A stretch of 64,000 nt of DNA, from assembly GCF_017310015.1 (NCBI RefSeq), contig NZ_CP022297.1, forward strand, positions 3,162,001 through 3,226,000, read 5' to 3'. This DNA comes from Marinobacterium iners (GTDB lineage: Bacteria; Pseudomonadota; Gammaproteobacteria; Pseudomonadales; Balneatricaceae). The notes under the pieces were generated by a model. It ran no database searches, was not told the origin of the DNA, and saw only the letters and a list, made by a program, of their open reading frames with translations. Below are positions 46,301-54,718 of this stretch, piece after piece. Numbering within the stretch: the stretch's first letter is position 1; every line of letters starts with the position of its first letter. The translations under genes were made by a program, and so were the position numbers.

Positions 46301-46942
46301 GGGGTGCTCGGGAGACAGTGCTCGGTCACGGCAGGCCCTGATCAAACCGGGATCGATCAGCTGCTGCAGCTGGGCCGTTGTAACCAGCTCTACCTTGCTG
46401 ATTTCGTGGCTGGTACGAAAGCCATCGAAGAAGTGCAGCACCGGCACCCGCCCTTCCAGCGTGGCCATCTCGGCAATGGTGGCAATATCCATCACCTCTT
46501 GCGCATTGCCTGAAGCCAGGATAGCAAAGCCAGTGGTGCGTGCAGCCATCACATCGCTGTGGTCACAGAAAATTGACAGTGCGTGAGTTGCCACCGAGCG
46601 CGCCGCAATATGAAACACCGTCGGCGTCAGCTCACCGGCAATCTTGAACATGTTGGGGATTTTCAGCAGCAGCCCCTGCGAGGCGGTGAAGGTGCAGGTT
46701 TTGGCTCCGGCCTGAAGTGAACCGTGTACGGCACCAGCGGCACCGGCTTCGCTCTGCAGCTCAATCACTTCCGGCACACTGCCCCAGAGATTGGGGCGCC
46801 CCGCATTGCTCCAGCTGTCAGCCAGCTCACCCATCACCGAAGCCGGCGTTATCGGATAGATGGCGATGACATCATTGAGCTGGTGGGCGATGGTGGCAGC
46901 TGCTTCGTTGCCATCCATCATCCGTGTTTCTGACCTGGCCAT
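43298..46942 (-). CDS. nifJ: Pyruvate:ferredoxin (flavodoxin) oxidoreductase
   Basis: Converts pyruvate to acetyl-CoA and CO2, reducing ferredoxin or flavodoxin. The single-chain 1214-residue homodimeric form. Domains in order: pyrimidine-binding PP domain (IAYPITPASVMGELAD-type start), domains II-III, the 2x[4Fe-4S] ferredoxin insert with CTHCGKCVFVCP and CTGCTLCVEICP, then the TPP domain with CSGCGETPY and GDGWAYDIGYGGLDHVL, DTEVYSNTGGQTSK. ATG 46942 has an AGGAG site; an upstream TTG adds two residues. Such enzymes are oxygen-sensitive and in aerobes hint at anoxic or nitrogen-linked metabolism; no nif cluster is present here. Confidence 0.95.
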   Translation of the reverse strand: MARSETRMMDGNEAAATIAHQLNDVIAIYPITPASVMGELADSWSNAGRPNLWGSVPEVIELQSEAGAAGAVHGSLQAGAKTCTFTASQGLLLKIPNMFKIAGELTPTVFHIAARSVATHALSIFCDHSDVMAARTTGFAILASGNAQEVMDIATIAEMATLEGRVPVLHFFDGFRTSHEISKVELVTTAQLQQLIDPGLIRACRDRALSPEHPFIRGTSQNPDLFFQSREACNPYYDAFPAIVQNAMDRFAAVTGRQYSLYEYSGANDAERVVVVMGSASQTVVETVEHLNAEGEKVGLLNVRLFRPFASERLLQQLPDTVRAIAVLDRTKEPGSDGEPLLKDITTAVFNACSEDAWRGTGLPRILGGRFGLSSKEFTPGMVKAVFDHLARPEGKREFTIGIDDDVTRLSLRWDESFRNRAARQQVQAVFYGLGADGTVSANKNSIRIIGEKPGRFAQGHFVYDSKKSGAVTVSHLRFGPEPIRSAYEVQSGEADFVGCHQPVFLGRYPMLEKAKPKATVLINTPLTGEVFWQSLPQPVQRQMIDRQLKVWLIDAYQVAADVGLGKRINTIMQTCFFALTDILPRDEAIAQVKAAVESTYGKRSARIAQMNIAAIDNALAHLQPFDVPDQAQSLIPMHQVNAADATAFVREVTAELISGRGDRVPVSRMPIDGTWPSGTAAYEKRDLALELPQWEEELCTHCGKCVFVCPHSVIRSKAFPETLLKGAPEGFKAVPIKGAKDFPEGTLIRYQVSPDDCTGCTLCVEICPIHDKSNQSRKALNMVPKDDILVRERANWEFFRQLPEFDRTGLKASTMKGSMLMQPLFEFSGACSGCGETPYIRLLSQLFGDHMLVANATGCSSIYGGNLPTTPWTMNAEGRGPAWNNSLFEDNAEFGLGMRAALDKQTEYAIELLQALSDRLEAHLVEELLQADQNDEAGIRAQRERVARLRQRLQGMDDLRAHELYHLADKLCRHSVWIIGGDGWAYDIGYGGLDHVLASGRNVNILVLDTEVYSNTGGQTSKATPRGAVAKFSAGGKPVAKKDLARIAMDYEHVYVAHVAYAAKDMQTLHAFQEAESWDGPSLIIAYSPCIAHGFNLAGDNHAHQRLAVESGHWPLFRYDPRRAEQGENPLKLDSKPPSIPYAQFARSEARFSMLARANPEASKVFLEQAQREVNERYHRYEQLAGLSWSAVESASAESALAGTEPETGGQNE

Positions 46943-47070
46943 GCCCAACTCCTGTTATCCGGGATTAAGCGTTCAGTATGGCAGATCCTGCAGTAGCCGA
47001 GATTGACCTGTGCCAACCTCAGCCACGCTCATTCAACGCCCCGTGAACTTAGGGTCCGTTAACAAAGGGA

Positions 47071-47661
47071 TCAAACGGACTCTCCACGACCGAAAAGCAC
47101 ATCCACAAGATCGCGGAAACTGGACGCCTGAAGATTGATTTCGACCGGCACCTGCAAACGACGGGCAATTTCACTGGCAGAAATAATGCCGCAGATCTCC
47201 TGTGACTCCGGGTCAACCACCAGCATGTGCATGCTACCTTCATGACGCAGCGTCTTGAGCAGATCGCCGATGGTACCCTGTTGCAGGGCTGAAAATGGCA
47301 CTCCGCGCAGCTTGTCACGACTGACCATCACGTCCTTGATACTCAGGTCCTCACGCTTGAGGCCCAGGCTGGTAGCTTGGCTGAGCACCTTGCGACTTTC
47401 CAGATCGATCACGGTCAGGATGCCGCGGAAAGCCTTGCTGCTGTCGGTGACGATGACCGAACGCACATGCACCTTGCGCATCGCCTGGGTGGCATCACTG
47501 ATGCTTTCGGTCAGATTCATGGTCAGTGGTGGTGTTTGACGAAAATCGGTCATCACCAGTTGTGCCGGTGAATCCAGGTTGGTGATGGCGTGATCTGCAC
47601 CTTCAGCAAGGCGGGTGTAGTCCTCAAGACCGATGGTTTTCAGCTCATGGTAGTTCTTCAT
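47071..47661 (-). CDS. CBS-domain pair protein
   Basis: A 196-residue protein with two CBS domains: TMNLTESISDATQAMRKVHVRSVIVTD and about residue 115 onward VPFSALQQGTIGDLLKTLRHEGSMHMLVVD. CBS pairs bind adenine nucleotides and act as energy sensors for an attached or partner protein; here there is no fused effector. ATG 47661 has a GAGGA site, and the frame extends upstream. It lies 128 bases upstream of nifJ on the same strand and may be co-transcribed, suggesting control of that enzyme. Confidence 0.82.
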   Translation of the reverse strand: MKNYHELKTIGLEDYTRLAEGADHAITNLDSPAQLVMTDFRQTPPLTMNLTESISDATQAMRKVHVRSVIVTDSSKAFRGILTVIDLESRKVLSQATSLGLKREDLSIKDVMVSRDKLRGVPFSALQQGTIGDLLKTLRHEGSMHMLVVDPESQEICGIISASEIARRLQVPVEINLQASSFRDLVDVLFGRGESV

Positions 47662-47713
47662 GTTCTTTTCCTCGCGCTGTACCAGCGCTCCGTTCGGTAA
47701 TCCAGATCGGCCT

Positions 47714-48034
47714 CTAGCCGATAGTGTTATGGCTGCCACAAAAGCAGGCGAACGGCGGTGCGCGTGACCGGTAAGAAGCCTCAAAGGTTGATTCCCTTTG
47801 ATCAGCTATTTCGTCGAGGCAAGGAGCAGGCAGGCTGTCACAGGAGGTGTGTAATGGCTGCGGCAGAAACAAATCGGTGTCAGTCTGGGTGTTATCCAGC
47901 AGCAAGTCGGTACTGATGACGGCAAGGCTTTCGTCTCCCGGTTTGGGGACTGCACCGCCCTCAAAACCGTAAAACAGCAATACTGCCAAAAGAAACAGAA
48001 CAGTCGGCTTTCCGATCGTTCTTGCCGAAGGCAT
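47714..48034 (-). CDS. Possible small exported or membrane protein
   Basis: A 106-residue frame starting MPSARTIGKPTVLFLLAVLLFYGFEGG, i.e. a hydrophobic signal or anchor, then a polar part with Cys in HTSCDSLPAPCLDE and a Cys-containing C-terminus. The ribosome site is weak and another frame here is also open, so the call is uncertain. Not recognised. Confidence 0.4.
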   Translation of the reverse strand: MPSARTIGKPTVLFLLAVLLFYGFEGGAVPKPGDESLAVISTDLLLDNTQTDTDLFLPQPLHTSCDSLPAPCLDEIADQRESTFEASYRSRAPPFACFCGSHNTIG

Positions 48035-48140
48035 CTCGGCAACATGAAACCAACAGGCAAATTTTGATCGCAACGGATCAACCTCAACAGACAAAGGTGT
48101 CAAATTCAGGATAGGCCTGTCAGCTTGAGTGTCAATAGGG

Positions 48141-48560
48141 TTACCCCTGAATAACACGCCCGCGGTACACCATCAGTGGGGTTCTGGACCCATCCGGCGC
48201 TGCCACAGAGTCGGTCGGCTCGTCCTCTTCAACGAGCGGATGTGCAACAGCCGGCGTGTCGCGATACCCCAGGCGTTCCAGCAACTGCTCCGCCTGGTCA
48301 GGCAACAGGGTTTCCAGCAGTGGATAGATCAGCTCGGGTGTAAAGGAAAAACGCAGTGGTGCCAGACTGGCCAGCTGAGCCACTGCGTTTTCATTGTGCA
48401 GCCCATTATATGCAACACCCAGCAGTTGCCCCTTGGACAGCACAACCTGAGCCGCATGGTTATCTGCACTGACCACAAACAGGGTGCCTGTTGCCCGCAG
48501 TTGAACAAGTTCAAAGAGTTGCGCTGTCAGTCCACCGAAATCAGCCGCAAGTGTGCCCAT
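48141..48560 (-). CDS. Small protein with a DUF4388/PATAN-like domain
   Basis: A 139-residue soluble protein. GTLFVVSADNHAAQVVLSKGQLLGVAYNGLHNENAV has the glycine-hinged strand pattern of DUF4388 (PATAN) domains, which occur in bacterial signalling proteins; LVEEDEPTDS and a basic end VYRGRVIQG form an extended tail. Function unknown. Confidence 0.6.
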   Translation of the reverse strand: MGTLAADFGGLTAQLFELVQLRATGTLFVVSADNHAAQVVLSKGQLLGVAYNGLHNENAVAQLASLAPLRFSFTPELIYPLLETLLPDQAEQLLERLGYRDTPAVAHPLVEEDEPTDSVAAPDGSRTPLMVYRGRVIQG

Positions 48561-48703
48561 GGTCGCCTCCGTTTATCCATGACCGCTAACTTTACTCGGA
48601 TACAGAAGGACTCAAGCAAGAAACGGACCAGTCCCACTCGCCGCGTTTTCAGGGCTAGAACAGGTCCGCCGGCCGGAAAATTGCACCTGAATGGTGCAAA
48701 GAC

Positions 48704-49054
48704 CTATCCGAATTGGGGCGCGTCGAAGTTTTCCGGCTCGTCAGTATATATACAAACATTCCAGTCTTCGGCCAGACCATCTTCAGCCTTGCAATAACGT
48801 TCGAAGAATTCGACGATTTCCTTGCGCTGGCAGTGCGCCTCAAAGCTTTCCATATCGCTCCAGATTTCGTGGAACACAATCGGAAAACTGGTGCCTTCGG
48901 CAAAGGGGCTGCTGATTTGACGCGTCACCGTGTACTGCACACAGGCATCTTCACGGTGGGCGTTGGGTTCCAGCATCTGTAATGCGCGAAACAGCTCGGC
49001 TTCCTTGCCGGGCCGAGGCTTGAACTGGGCAGTGCAATAAACCAGTGAGGACAT
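48704..49054 (-). CDS. ABM-domain monooxygenase-like protein (YgiN type)
   Basis: A 116-residue dimeric alpha-beta barrel protein: MSSLVYCTAQFKPRPGKEAEL and the HEIWSDMESFEAHC region match the antibiotic-biosynthesis-monooxygenase fold, found in quinol monooxygenases and in many small detoxifying proteins of unknown substrate. Well separated from its neighbours. Confidence 0.8.
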   Translation of the reverse strand: MSSLVYCTAQFKPRPGKEAELFRALQMLEPNAHREDACVQYTVTRQISSPFAEGTSFPIVFHEIWSDMESFEAHCQRKEIVEFFERYCKAEDGLAEDWNVCIYTDEPENFDAPQFG

Positions 49055-49077
49055 GCCGCCTCTCCTTACTTTGGTGT

Positions 49078-49647
49078 TCAGGGTTGGGAAAAAATACGGT
49101 CCAGTTGAGCTGTGTAGGGCCTAACACTCTGCTTGTCTGCCGCCGGTACCTGCGCCAGTGTGCGCGCAATACTCACCGCCTGCTCCATCTGCTGACGCAT
49201 CTCCGGTGGCACTAGCTGCAGCATTTGCGGATCCATTCCCTGCATCTGCTGTGCCAGCTGCAGGATTTCAGGGCTTTCCGCCTCGGCCTTGATCGCACCG
49301 TAAGCGAGCACAACACGGTCACCGGTCAGCGCCCAACTCTCCGCACTGGTAAAGCCATATTGGCGCACAATCCGACCCAGCTCGCTGTAGTCATCAGTTG
49401 ATTCTCGCTGCAACACTTTTACCCCCCGGGTGTGGGGGTCAAACAGCTCACCGTTGCGCGGCGTGATTTCACGTTCGAGGAAGCTTTGCTTGCCTTCGGC
49501 CTGCAGCTTTTCACCCAGCTGCCGCACCGGCCCCAGGCTATCGATATAAGCCTCTATCGCCGCTTCACCCAAACTGTCCGCTTGCACTCCCAACGGGAGT
49601 GCAAGCAGGAACATGAACAGAAAACAAGATGAGAAATACGCGCGCAT
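49078..49647 (-). CDS. Exported protein of unknown function
   Basis: A 189-residue protein with a clear Sec signal (MRAYFSSCFLFMFLLALPLGVQA, cut before DSLG). The mature part is helical, with repeated Met-Gln-rich segments (QQMQGMDPQMLQLVPPEMRQQM). ATG 49647 has a GAGAGG site; the frame extends upstream. Not recognised as a known family by eye. Confidence 0.7.
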   Translation of the reverse strand: MRAYFSSCFLFMFLLALPLGVQADSLGEAAIEAYIDSLGPVRQLGEKLQAEGKQSFLEREITPRNGELFDPHTRGVKVLQRESTDDYSELGRIVRQYGFTSAESWALTGDRVVLAYGAIKAEAESPEILQLAQQMQGMDPQMLQLVPPEMRQQMEQAVSIARTLAQVPAADKQSVRPYTAQLDRIFSQP

Positions 49648-49866
49648 AGGCACCTCTCGGGTGTTAAAAGTGGCAAGGGTTTTGCTGGTTTCAATCGCGG
49701 CCCCGTATGATGGCGCGAGTGTAGCAGATCCTGCAGGTGCCACCTATCGAGGTTACGCAGATATAAAAAAACTGTGTAATAATCAAACCGATAGTCACCA
49801 ACAAATATAACAGGCGGCACCTCAGCCGGGACGGCCGCCCTGACTAGAAGCCCATAGGGGAATAAC

Positions 49867-50991
49867 ATGAAGCAGACGTTCGGATCTTTCGGAAAAACCC
49901 TGCTGGCGGCAGGTTCACTGCTGGCCGCAGTCTCCAGCGTACAGGCTGAATCTCTGAAAATCGGTATTGCAGGCCCTGTTACCGGCCCCGTTGCCCAGTA
50001 TGGTGACATGCAAAAGATCGGCGCGATGATGGCGATCCGCCAGATCAATGAGGCCGGTGGCATCAACGGTCAGACGCTTGAAGGCATTATTTACGATGAT
50101 GCCTGCGACCCCAAACAGGCTGTGGCCGTCGCCAACCGCATCGTCAATGATGATATTCGGCACGTAATCGGCCACCTCTGCTCCAGTTCAACCGAACCGG
50201 CCTCGGATATTTACGAGGAAGAGGGCGTATTGATGATCACCGCCGCATCCACTTCTCCCACCATTACCGAAAAGGGATATGAGCTGATTTTCCGCACCAT
50301 CGGCCTGGACAGTCTTCAGGGCAGCCTGGCGGCGGCGCATATCCGTGATCACGTCAAACCGGAGCGGCTGGCCGTTATTCACGACAAACAGCAGTACGGT
50401 GAAGGCCTTGCCACAACCGTTAAGGATCTGCTGGCTGCCGATGGCATCGAAGCCGAGATGTTTGAAGGTGTTACCCCTGGCGACAAGGACTTCTCGGCGC
50501 TGATCGCCAAGCTCAAGCGCAACAATATTGATTTCGTTTACTACGGCGGTTACCACCCGGAGTTGGGGCTGATTCTGCGACAGTCCCGTGAAAAGGGCTT
50601 TGATGTACCGTTCATGGGTCCTGAGGGGGTAGTGAATTCGGACTTGGCTGCCATTGCAGGCGAGGCGATGGAAGGCGTACTGGCCACCGCCCCGAAAAGC
50701 TTTGACCAGAACCCGGAAAATGCCGCGTTGACCGAAGCCTTCAAGGCACGAAATGAAGACCCTTCAGGTCCGTTCGTGTTCCCGGCTTATGCCGCAATAC
50801 AGGTTATGACCGACGCCATCAAGGCCACTGGCGAAACCGACCCCTATGCGCTGGCAGAATATCTTCGAGCCAACCGCTTTGATACCACCATCGGCGAGAT
50901 TGGTTTCGACGCAAGGGGGGACCTGACCGAATCCACCTTCATGGTGTACCGCCTCCACGCCGATGGCAGCAAGACCGCTCTCAGCGAATAA
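49867..50991 (+). CDS. livK: Branched-chain amino acid ABC transporter, periplasmic binding protein
   Basis: Secreted (signal MKQTFGSFGKTLLAAGSLLAAVSSVQA) 374-residue LivJ/LivK-type protein: SLKIGIAGPVTGPVAQYGDMQ, GHLCSSSTEPASDIYEEEGV and YYGGYHPELGLILRQ are typical. It binds Leu, Ile or Val outside the membrane and delivers them to the permease encoded next. First gene of the operon. Confidence 0.92.
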   Translation: MKQTFGSFGKTLLAAGSLLAAVSSVQAESLKIGIAGPVTGPVAQYGDMQKIGAMMAIRQINEAGGINGQTLEGIIYDDACDPKQAVAVANRIVNDDIRHVIGHLCSSSTEPASDIYEEEGVLMITAASTSPTITEKGYELIFRTIGLDSLQGSLAAAHIRDHVKPERLAVIHDKQQYGEGLATTVKDLLAADGIEAEMFEGVTPGDKDFSALIAKLKRNNIDFVYYGGYHPELGLILRQSREKGFDVPFMGPEGVVNSDLAAIAGEAMEGVLATAPKSFDQNPENAALTEAFKARNEDPSGPFVFPAYAAIQVMTDAIKATGETDPYALAEYLRANRFDTTIGEIGFDARGDLTESTFMVYRLHADGSKTALSE

Positions 50992-51005
50992 ACTCCGTCC
51001 CGTCT

Positions 51006-51030
51006 GAGCCCCGTCTACCTGACGGGGCTC
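51006..51030 (+). promoter_or_regulatory. GC-rich hairpin between livK and livH
   Basis: GAGCCCCGTC-TACCT-GACGGGGCTC, ten perfect pairs and no T tract. Such hairpins between a binding-protein gene and its permease genes often protect the upstream mRNA and lower downstream expression, giving an excess of binding protein; here that is inference. Confidence 0.6.
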
Positions 51031-51048
51031 GCAGCCTGGAGAATGCAG

Positions 51049-51975
51049 ATGAGTGAAACCGCCCTCTATGTCCTGCAGCAGCTGATCAACGGACTGACCA
51101 TCGGCTCAACCTACGCTCTGATCGCCATCGGTTACACCATGGTGTACGGCATTATCGGCATGATCAACTTCGCCCACGGCGAGGTCTACATGATCGGCAC
51201 CTATACCGCTTTCATCACCATCATCGGATTGGTCACCATGGGGGTGGGTTCATTACCGATCATCCTTTTGCTGGCACTGATCACGGCGGTGATTATTTCA
51301 TCCACCTATGGTTATGCAATCGAGCGGGTGGCCTATCGGCCCCTGCGTGGCGGTCCGCGTCTGATACCTCTGATCACGGCGATTGGCATGTCGATTTTCC
51401 TGCAAAACTATATCCGACTGGCCCAGGGTTCACGCGACCTGGCGATGCCCTCGCTGATTTCGGGCGGTATCAGCTTCGGTGATCCGGCCCTGTTTGAGGT
51501 GAGCATTTCATGGATGCAGATGATCATCTGGAGTGTGACGCTGGTCTCGATGACGGCACTGGCACTGTTCATTTCGCGCTCACGCCTGGGACGTGCCTGC
51601 CGCGCCTGCGCTCAGGATTTGAAGATGACCAATTTGCTCGGGATCGATACCAACCGCATCATCGCGCTTACCTTTGTCATCGGGGCGGCACTGGCGGCTG
51701 TAGCTGGCGTACTGCTGGGACTCTATTACGGCACCATCAACCCCTATATCGGCTTCATGGCAGGCCTCAAGGCCTTTACCGCTGCGGTACTGGGGGGTAT
51801 CGGTTCCATTCCGGGTGCCATGCTCGGCGGCCTTATTCTGGGCGTCACCGAGGCCCTCACGGCTGCCTTTTTCCCGTCCGAGTACAAGGATGTGGTGGCC
51901 TTCAGCCTGCTGGTACTCATTCTTCTGTTCCGCCCCACCGGCCTGCTCGGCAAGCCGGAAGTGGAGAAGGTATAG
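51049..51975 (+). CDS. livH: Branched-chain amino acid ABC permease
   Basis: A 308-residue inner-membrane permease with about eight helices; LINGLTIGSTYALIAIGYTMVYGIIGMINFAHGEVYMIG is almost the family signature. ATG 51049 has a GGAGA site at the right distance and gives MSETALYVLQQ, as in E. coli LivH; ATG 51043 is two codons longer. Confidence 0.94.
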   Translation: MSETALYVLQQLINGLTIGSTYALIAIGYTMVYGIIGMINFAHGEVYMIGTYTAFITIIGLVTMGVGSLPIILLLALITAVIISSTYGYAIERVAYRPLRGGPRLIPLITAIGMSIFLQNYIRLAQGSRDLAMPSLISGGISFGDPALFEVSISWMQMIIWSVTLVSMTALALFISRSRLGRACRACAQDLKMTNLLGIDTNRIIALTFVIGAALAAVAGVLLGLYYGTINPYIGFMAGLKAFTAAVLGGIGSIPGAMLGGLILGVTEALTAAFFPSEYKDVVAFSLLVLILLFRPTGLLGKPEVEKV

Positions 51976-51987
51976 GAGGGAGCCAAT

Positions 51988-53244
51988 ATGCAGAGAGCAC
52001 TTTTCCCGGCACTGTTTTCCGCGCTGGTCACCTTCCTGCTGACCTGTCTGGTGATCGGTGTCAAGCTGGAGCAGGACGGCCCTGAGCTTACCGTAGTCAA
52101 TGCCGATGCCGCCACCTGGGGCTGGATCGCGTTTGCGGTTGTGGCCGTCTTTCTGGTGCAGCTGTTTCATCAACCCCTGAGTGCCTTGAAACAGCGCCTG
52201 CCGACCCCGCACATCAGTGCGCTGCTGCCACGAGAGCAACTACGCAGTAGGCTCACCCCCTGGCTGATTGCACTGGTAGTTCTAGGCCTGTTCATCTGGC
52301 CTTTCATGGTGTCTCGCGGTTCGGTGGACCTGGCCACCCTGGCGCTGATCTATGTCATGCTGGGGCTTGGCCTCAATATTGTGGTGGGCTTCGCCGGGCT
52401 GCTGGATCTGGGGTATGTGGCCTTCTATGCCGTGGGCGCCTATACCTACGCATTGCTGTCGGAATATTACGGCCTTTCCTTCTGGGCCTGTTTGCCCATT
52501 GCCGGGCTGATGGCCGCCACGTTCGGGTGTATTCTAGGCTTTCCGGTACTGCGTCTGCGCGGGGATTATCTTGCCATTGTGACGCTGGGATTCGGTGAAA
52601 TCATCCGTATTTTGCTGAACAACTGGACCGATGTCACCGGTGGCCCCAATGGCATCAGCGGCATCGAAAAACCTACCCTGTTCGGGCTGGAGTTCAGTCG
52701 CCGAGCCGCCGAAGGCAGCCAGACGTTCCATGAATTTTTCGGCATCGATTATGACAGCAGCCACCGAGTGGTTTTTCTGTACCTGGTTGCACTGCTGCTG
52801 GTGTTGTTCACCATCTATGTGATCAATCGGGTGCAGCGCATGCCGATCGGGCGCGCCTGGGAAGCGCTGCGCGAAGACGAAATAGCCTGTCGTTCGCTGG
52901 GCTTGAATCCGACCGTGATCAAGCTGTCGGCCTTCACCATGGGCGCCTCCTTTGCCGGCTTTGCGGGCTGCTTCTTTGCCGCTCGGCAGGGCTTTATCAG
53001 CCCCGAGTCATTCACGTTCATCGAATCAGCCATCATTCTGGCCATTGTGGTGCTGGGTGGAATGGGCTCACAGCTGGGCGTCATTCTGGCCGCCATTGCC
53101 ATGACCATTTTGCCGGAGCTGGCGCGTGAATTTCAGGAATACCGCATGTTGATGTTTGGTGGCGTGATGGTCCTGATGATGCTGTGGCGCCCGCAGGGCC
53201 TGTTGCCGATGAAACGCCCCCAGCTGGAGCTTAAAACCTCATGA
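51988..53244 (+). CDS. livM: Branched-chain amino acid ABC permease
   Basis: A 418-residue permease with an N-terminal extension (DUF3382 type) as in E. coli LivM, then the transmembrane domain (LALIYVMLGLGLNIVVGFAGLLDLGYVAFYAVGAY). A GGAGGG site precedes the ATG. Its stop overlaps livG by four bases (ATGA). Confidence 0.94.
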   Translation: MQRALFPALFSALVTFLLTCLVIGVKLEQDGPELTVVNADAATWGWIAFAVVAVFLVQLFHQPLSALKQRLPTPHISALLPREQLRSRLTPWLIALVVLGLFIWPFMVSRGSVDLATLALIYVMLGLGLNIVVGFAGLLDLGYVAFYAVGAYTYALLSEYYGLSFWACLPIAGLMAATFGCILGFPVLRLRGDYLAIVTLGFGEIIRILLNNWTDVTGGPNGISGIEKPTLFGLEFSRRAAEGSQTFHEFFGIDYDSSHRVVFLYLVALLLVLFTIYVINRVQRMPIGRAWEALREDEIACRSLGLNPTVIKLSAFTMGASFAGFAGCFFAARQGFISPESFTFIESAIILAIVVLGGMGSQLGVILAAIAMTILPELAREFQEYRMLMFGGVMVLMMLWRPQGLLPMKRPQLELKTS

Positions 53245-54005
53245 CCAATCTGCTGGAAGTCTCGGGCCTGATGATGCGTTTTGGCGGCCTGCTGGCGGTA
53301 GATAACGTCAGCCTTACCGTCAAGCCTCGTCAGGTACACTCAATCATCGGCCCCAACGGGGCCGGCAAAACCACTGTGTTCAACTGCATCAGTGGTTTCT
53401 ACCGCCCCAGCGGCGGCCAGATCCTGTTTCGCGATCAGCCGATTGAACGGCTTACAGGCCATCGCATCTCGCGGCTTGGCCTGGTTCGCACCTTTCAGCA
53501 TGTGCGTCTGTTCAACAGCATGACCGTGATTGAAAATCTGCTGGTCGCCCAGCATCGTCACCTCAACACCAACTATTTTGCAGGTCTGCTCAACACGCCG
53601 CGTTACCGCAAGCGGCACACCGAAGCGATGGCGCAGGCCGTGTTCTGGCTGGAACAGGTGGGGCTGCTGGCATTCGCCAACCGCGAAGCGGGCTATCTCT
53701 CCTACGGGCAACAGCGTCGACTGGAGATCGCCCGCTGCATGGTGACACGTCCAAGCCTGTTGATGCTGGACGAGCCGGCCGCAGGTCTCAACCCGAAGGA
53801 GACCTCTGAACTGGACCAGCTGATCCTGCGTCTGCGAGACGAGCACGACATTTCGGTTCTATTGATCGAGCATGACATGGGACTTGTCATGGGGATCTCC
53901 GACCATATTACGGTGATCAATCAGGGCGCACCTCTGGCCGACGGCACTCCACTTGAAGTGCGTGAAAATCCGGATGTAATTAAGGCCTATCTGGGAGAGA
54001 GCTGA
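53241..54005 (+). CDS. livG: Branched-chain amino acid ABC ATPase
   Basis: A 254-residue ATPase: Walker A GPNGAGKTT, signature LSYGQQRRLEIARCM, Walker B LLMLDEPAAGLNP, H-loop LIEHDMG. With LivF it powers the permease. The signature reads SYGQQ rather than SGGQQ, as is usual for LivG. Confidence 0.95.
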   Translation: MTNLLEVSGLMMRFGGLLAVDNVSLTVKPRQVHSIIGPNGAGKTTVFNCISGFYRPSGGQILFRDQPIERLTGHRISRLGLVRTFQHVRLFNSMTVIENLLVAQHRHLNTNYFAGLLNTPRYRKRHTEAMAQAVFWLEQVGLLAFANREAGYLSYGQQRRLEIARCMVTRPSLLMLDEPAAGLNPKETSELDQLILRLRDEHDISVLLIEHDMGLVMGISDHITVINQGAPLADGTPLEVRENPDVIKAYLGES

Positions 54006-54706
54006 TGCTGAAACTGGACAAGGTCTGTACCTACTACGGCAAGATCCAGGCACTGCACGATGTCACGCTGGAAGTGAACCGTGGTGAAATCCTGACTCTG
54101 ATCGGCGCCAACGGTGCCGGCAAAACAACCCTGATGATGACCATCTGTGGTGACCCCCGTGCCCAGAGCGGCCAGATCACTTTTGACGGTAAACCCATAG
54201 AGCAGCTCAAGACTTCCGACATCATGCGCAAGGGGCTGGCCGTGGTACCGGAAGGACGTCGCATTTTTCCGGGCATGACCGTGGAAGAGAACCTGTTTAT
54301 GGGCAGTTTCTTTCGCTCGCGCACCGAGGCTCAGGCCCAGCTGGACCATGTGCTCGAGCTGTTCCCACGCCTCAAGGAGCGTTTCAACCAGCGCGGCGGC
54401 ACCATGTCCGGGGGTGAACAGCAGATGCTGGCCATTGGCCGTGCATTAATGAGCAAGCCCCGTCTGCTGCTGCTTGATGAACCTTCACTGGGTCTGGCGC
54501 CGCTGATTATTCAGCAAATTTTCGGCATCATCGAAAAACTGCGGGATGAGGGCGTCACCATTTTTCTGGTGGAGCAGAACGCTCATCAGGCTTTGAAGAT
54601 TGCAGACCGGGGCTATGTACTGGAAAATGGCCGCATTGTGATGAGCGGTACCGGTAATGCCCTGCTCAATGATGACAGCGTTCGCAAGGCTTACCTCGGC
54701 GGTTAA
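54005..54706 (+). CDS. livF: Branched-chain amino acid ABC ATPase
   Basis: A 233-residue ATPase: Walker A GANGAGKTT, signature MSGGEQQMLAIGRALM, Walker B LLLLDEPSLGLAP, H-loop LVEQNAH. It starts one base before the end of livG (TGATG), so the operon is tightly coupled. Confidence 0.95.
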   Translation: MLKLDKVCTYYGKIQALHDVTLEVNRGEILTLIGANGAGKTTLMMTICGDPRAQSGQITFDGKPIEQLKTSDIMRKGLAVVPEGRRIFPGMTVEENLFMGSFFRSRTEAQAQLDHVLELFPRLKERFNQRGGTMSGGEQQMLAIGRALMSKPRLLLLDEPSLGLAPLIIQQIFGIIEKLRDEGVTIFLVEQNAHQALKIADRGYVLENGRIVMSGTGNALLNDDSVRKAYLGG

Positions 54707-54718
54707 CGGACAGGACTG

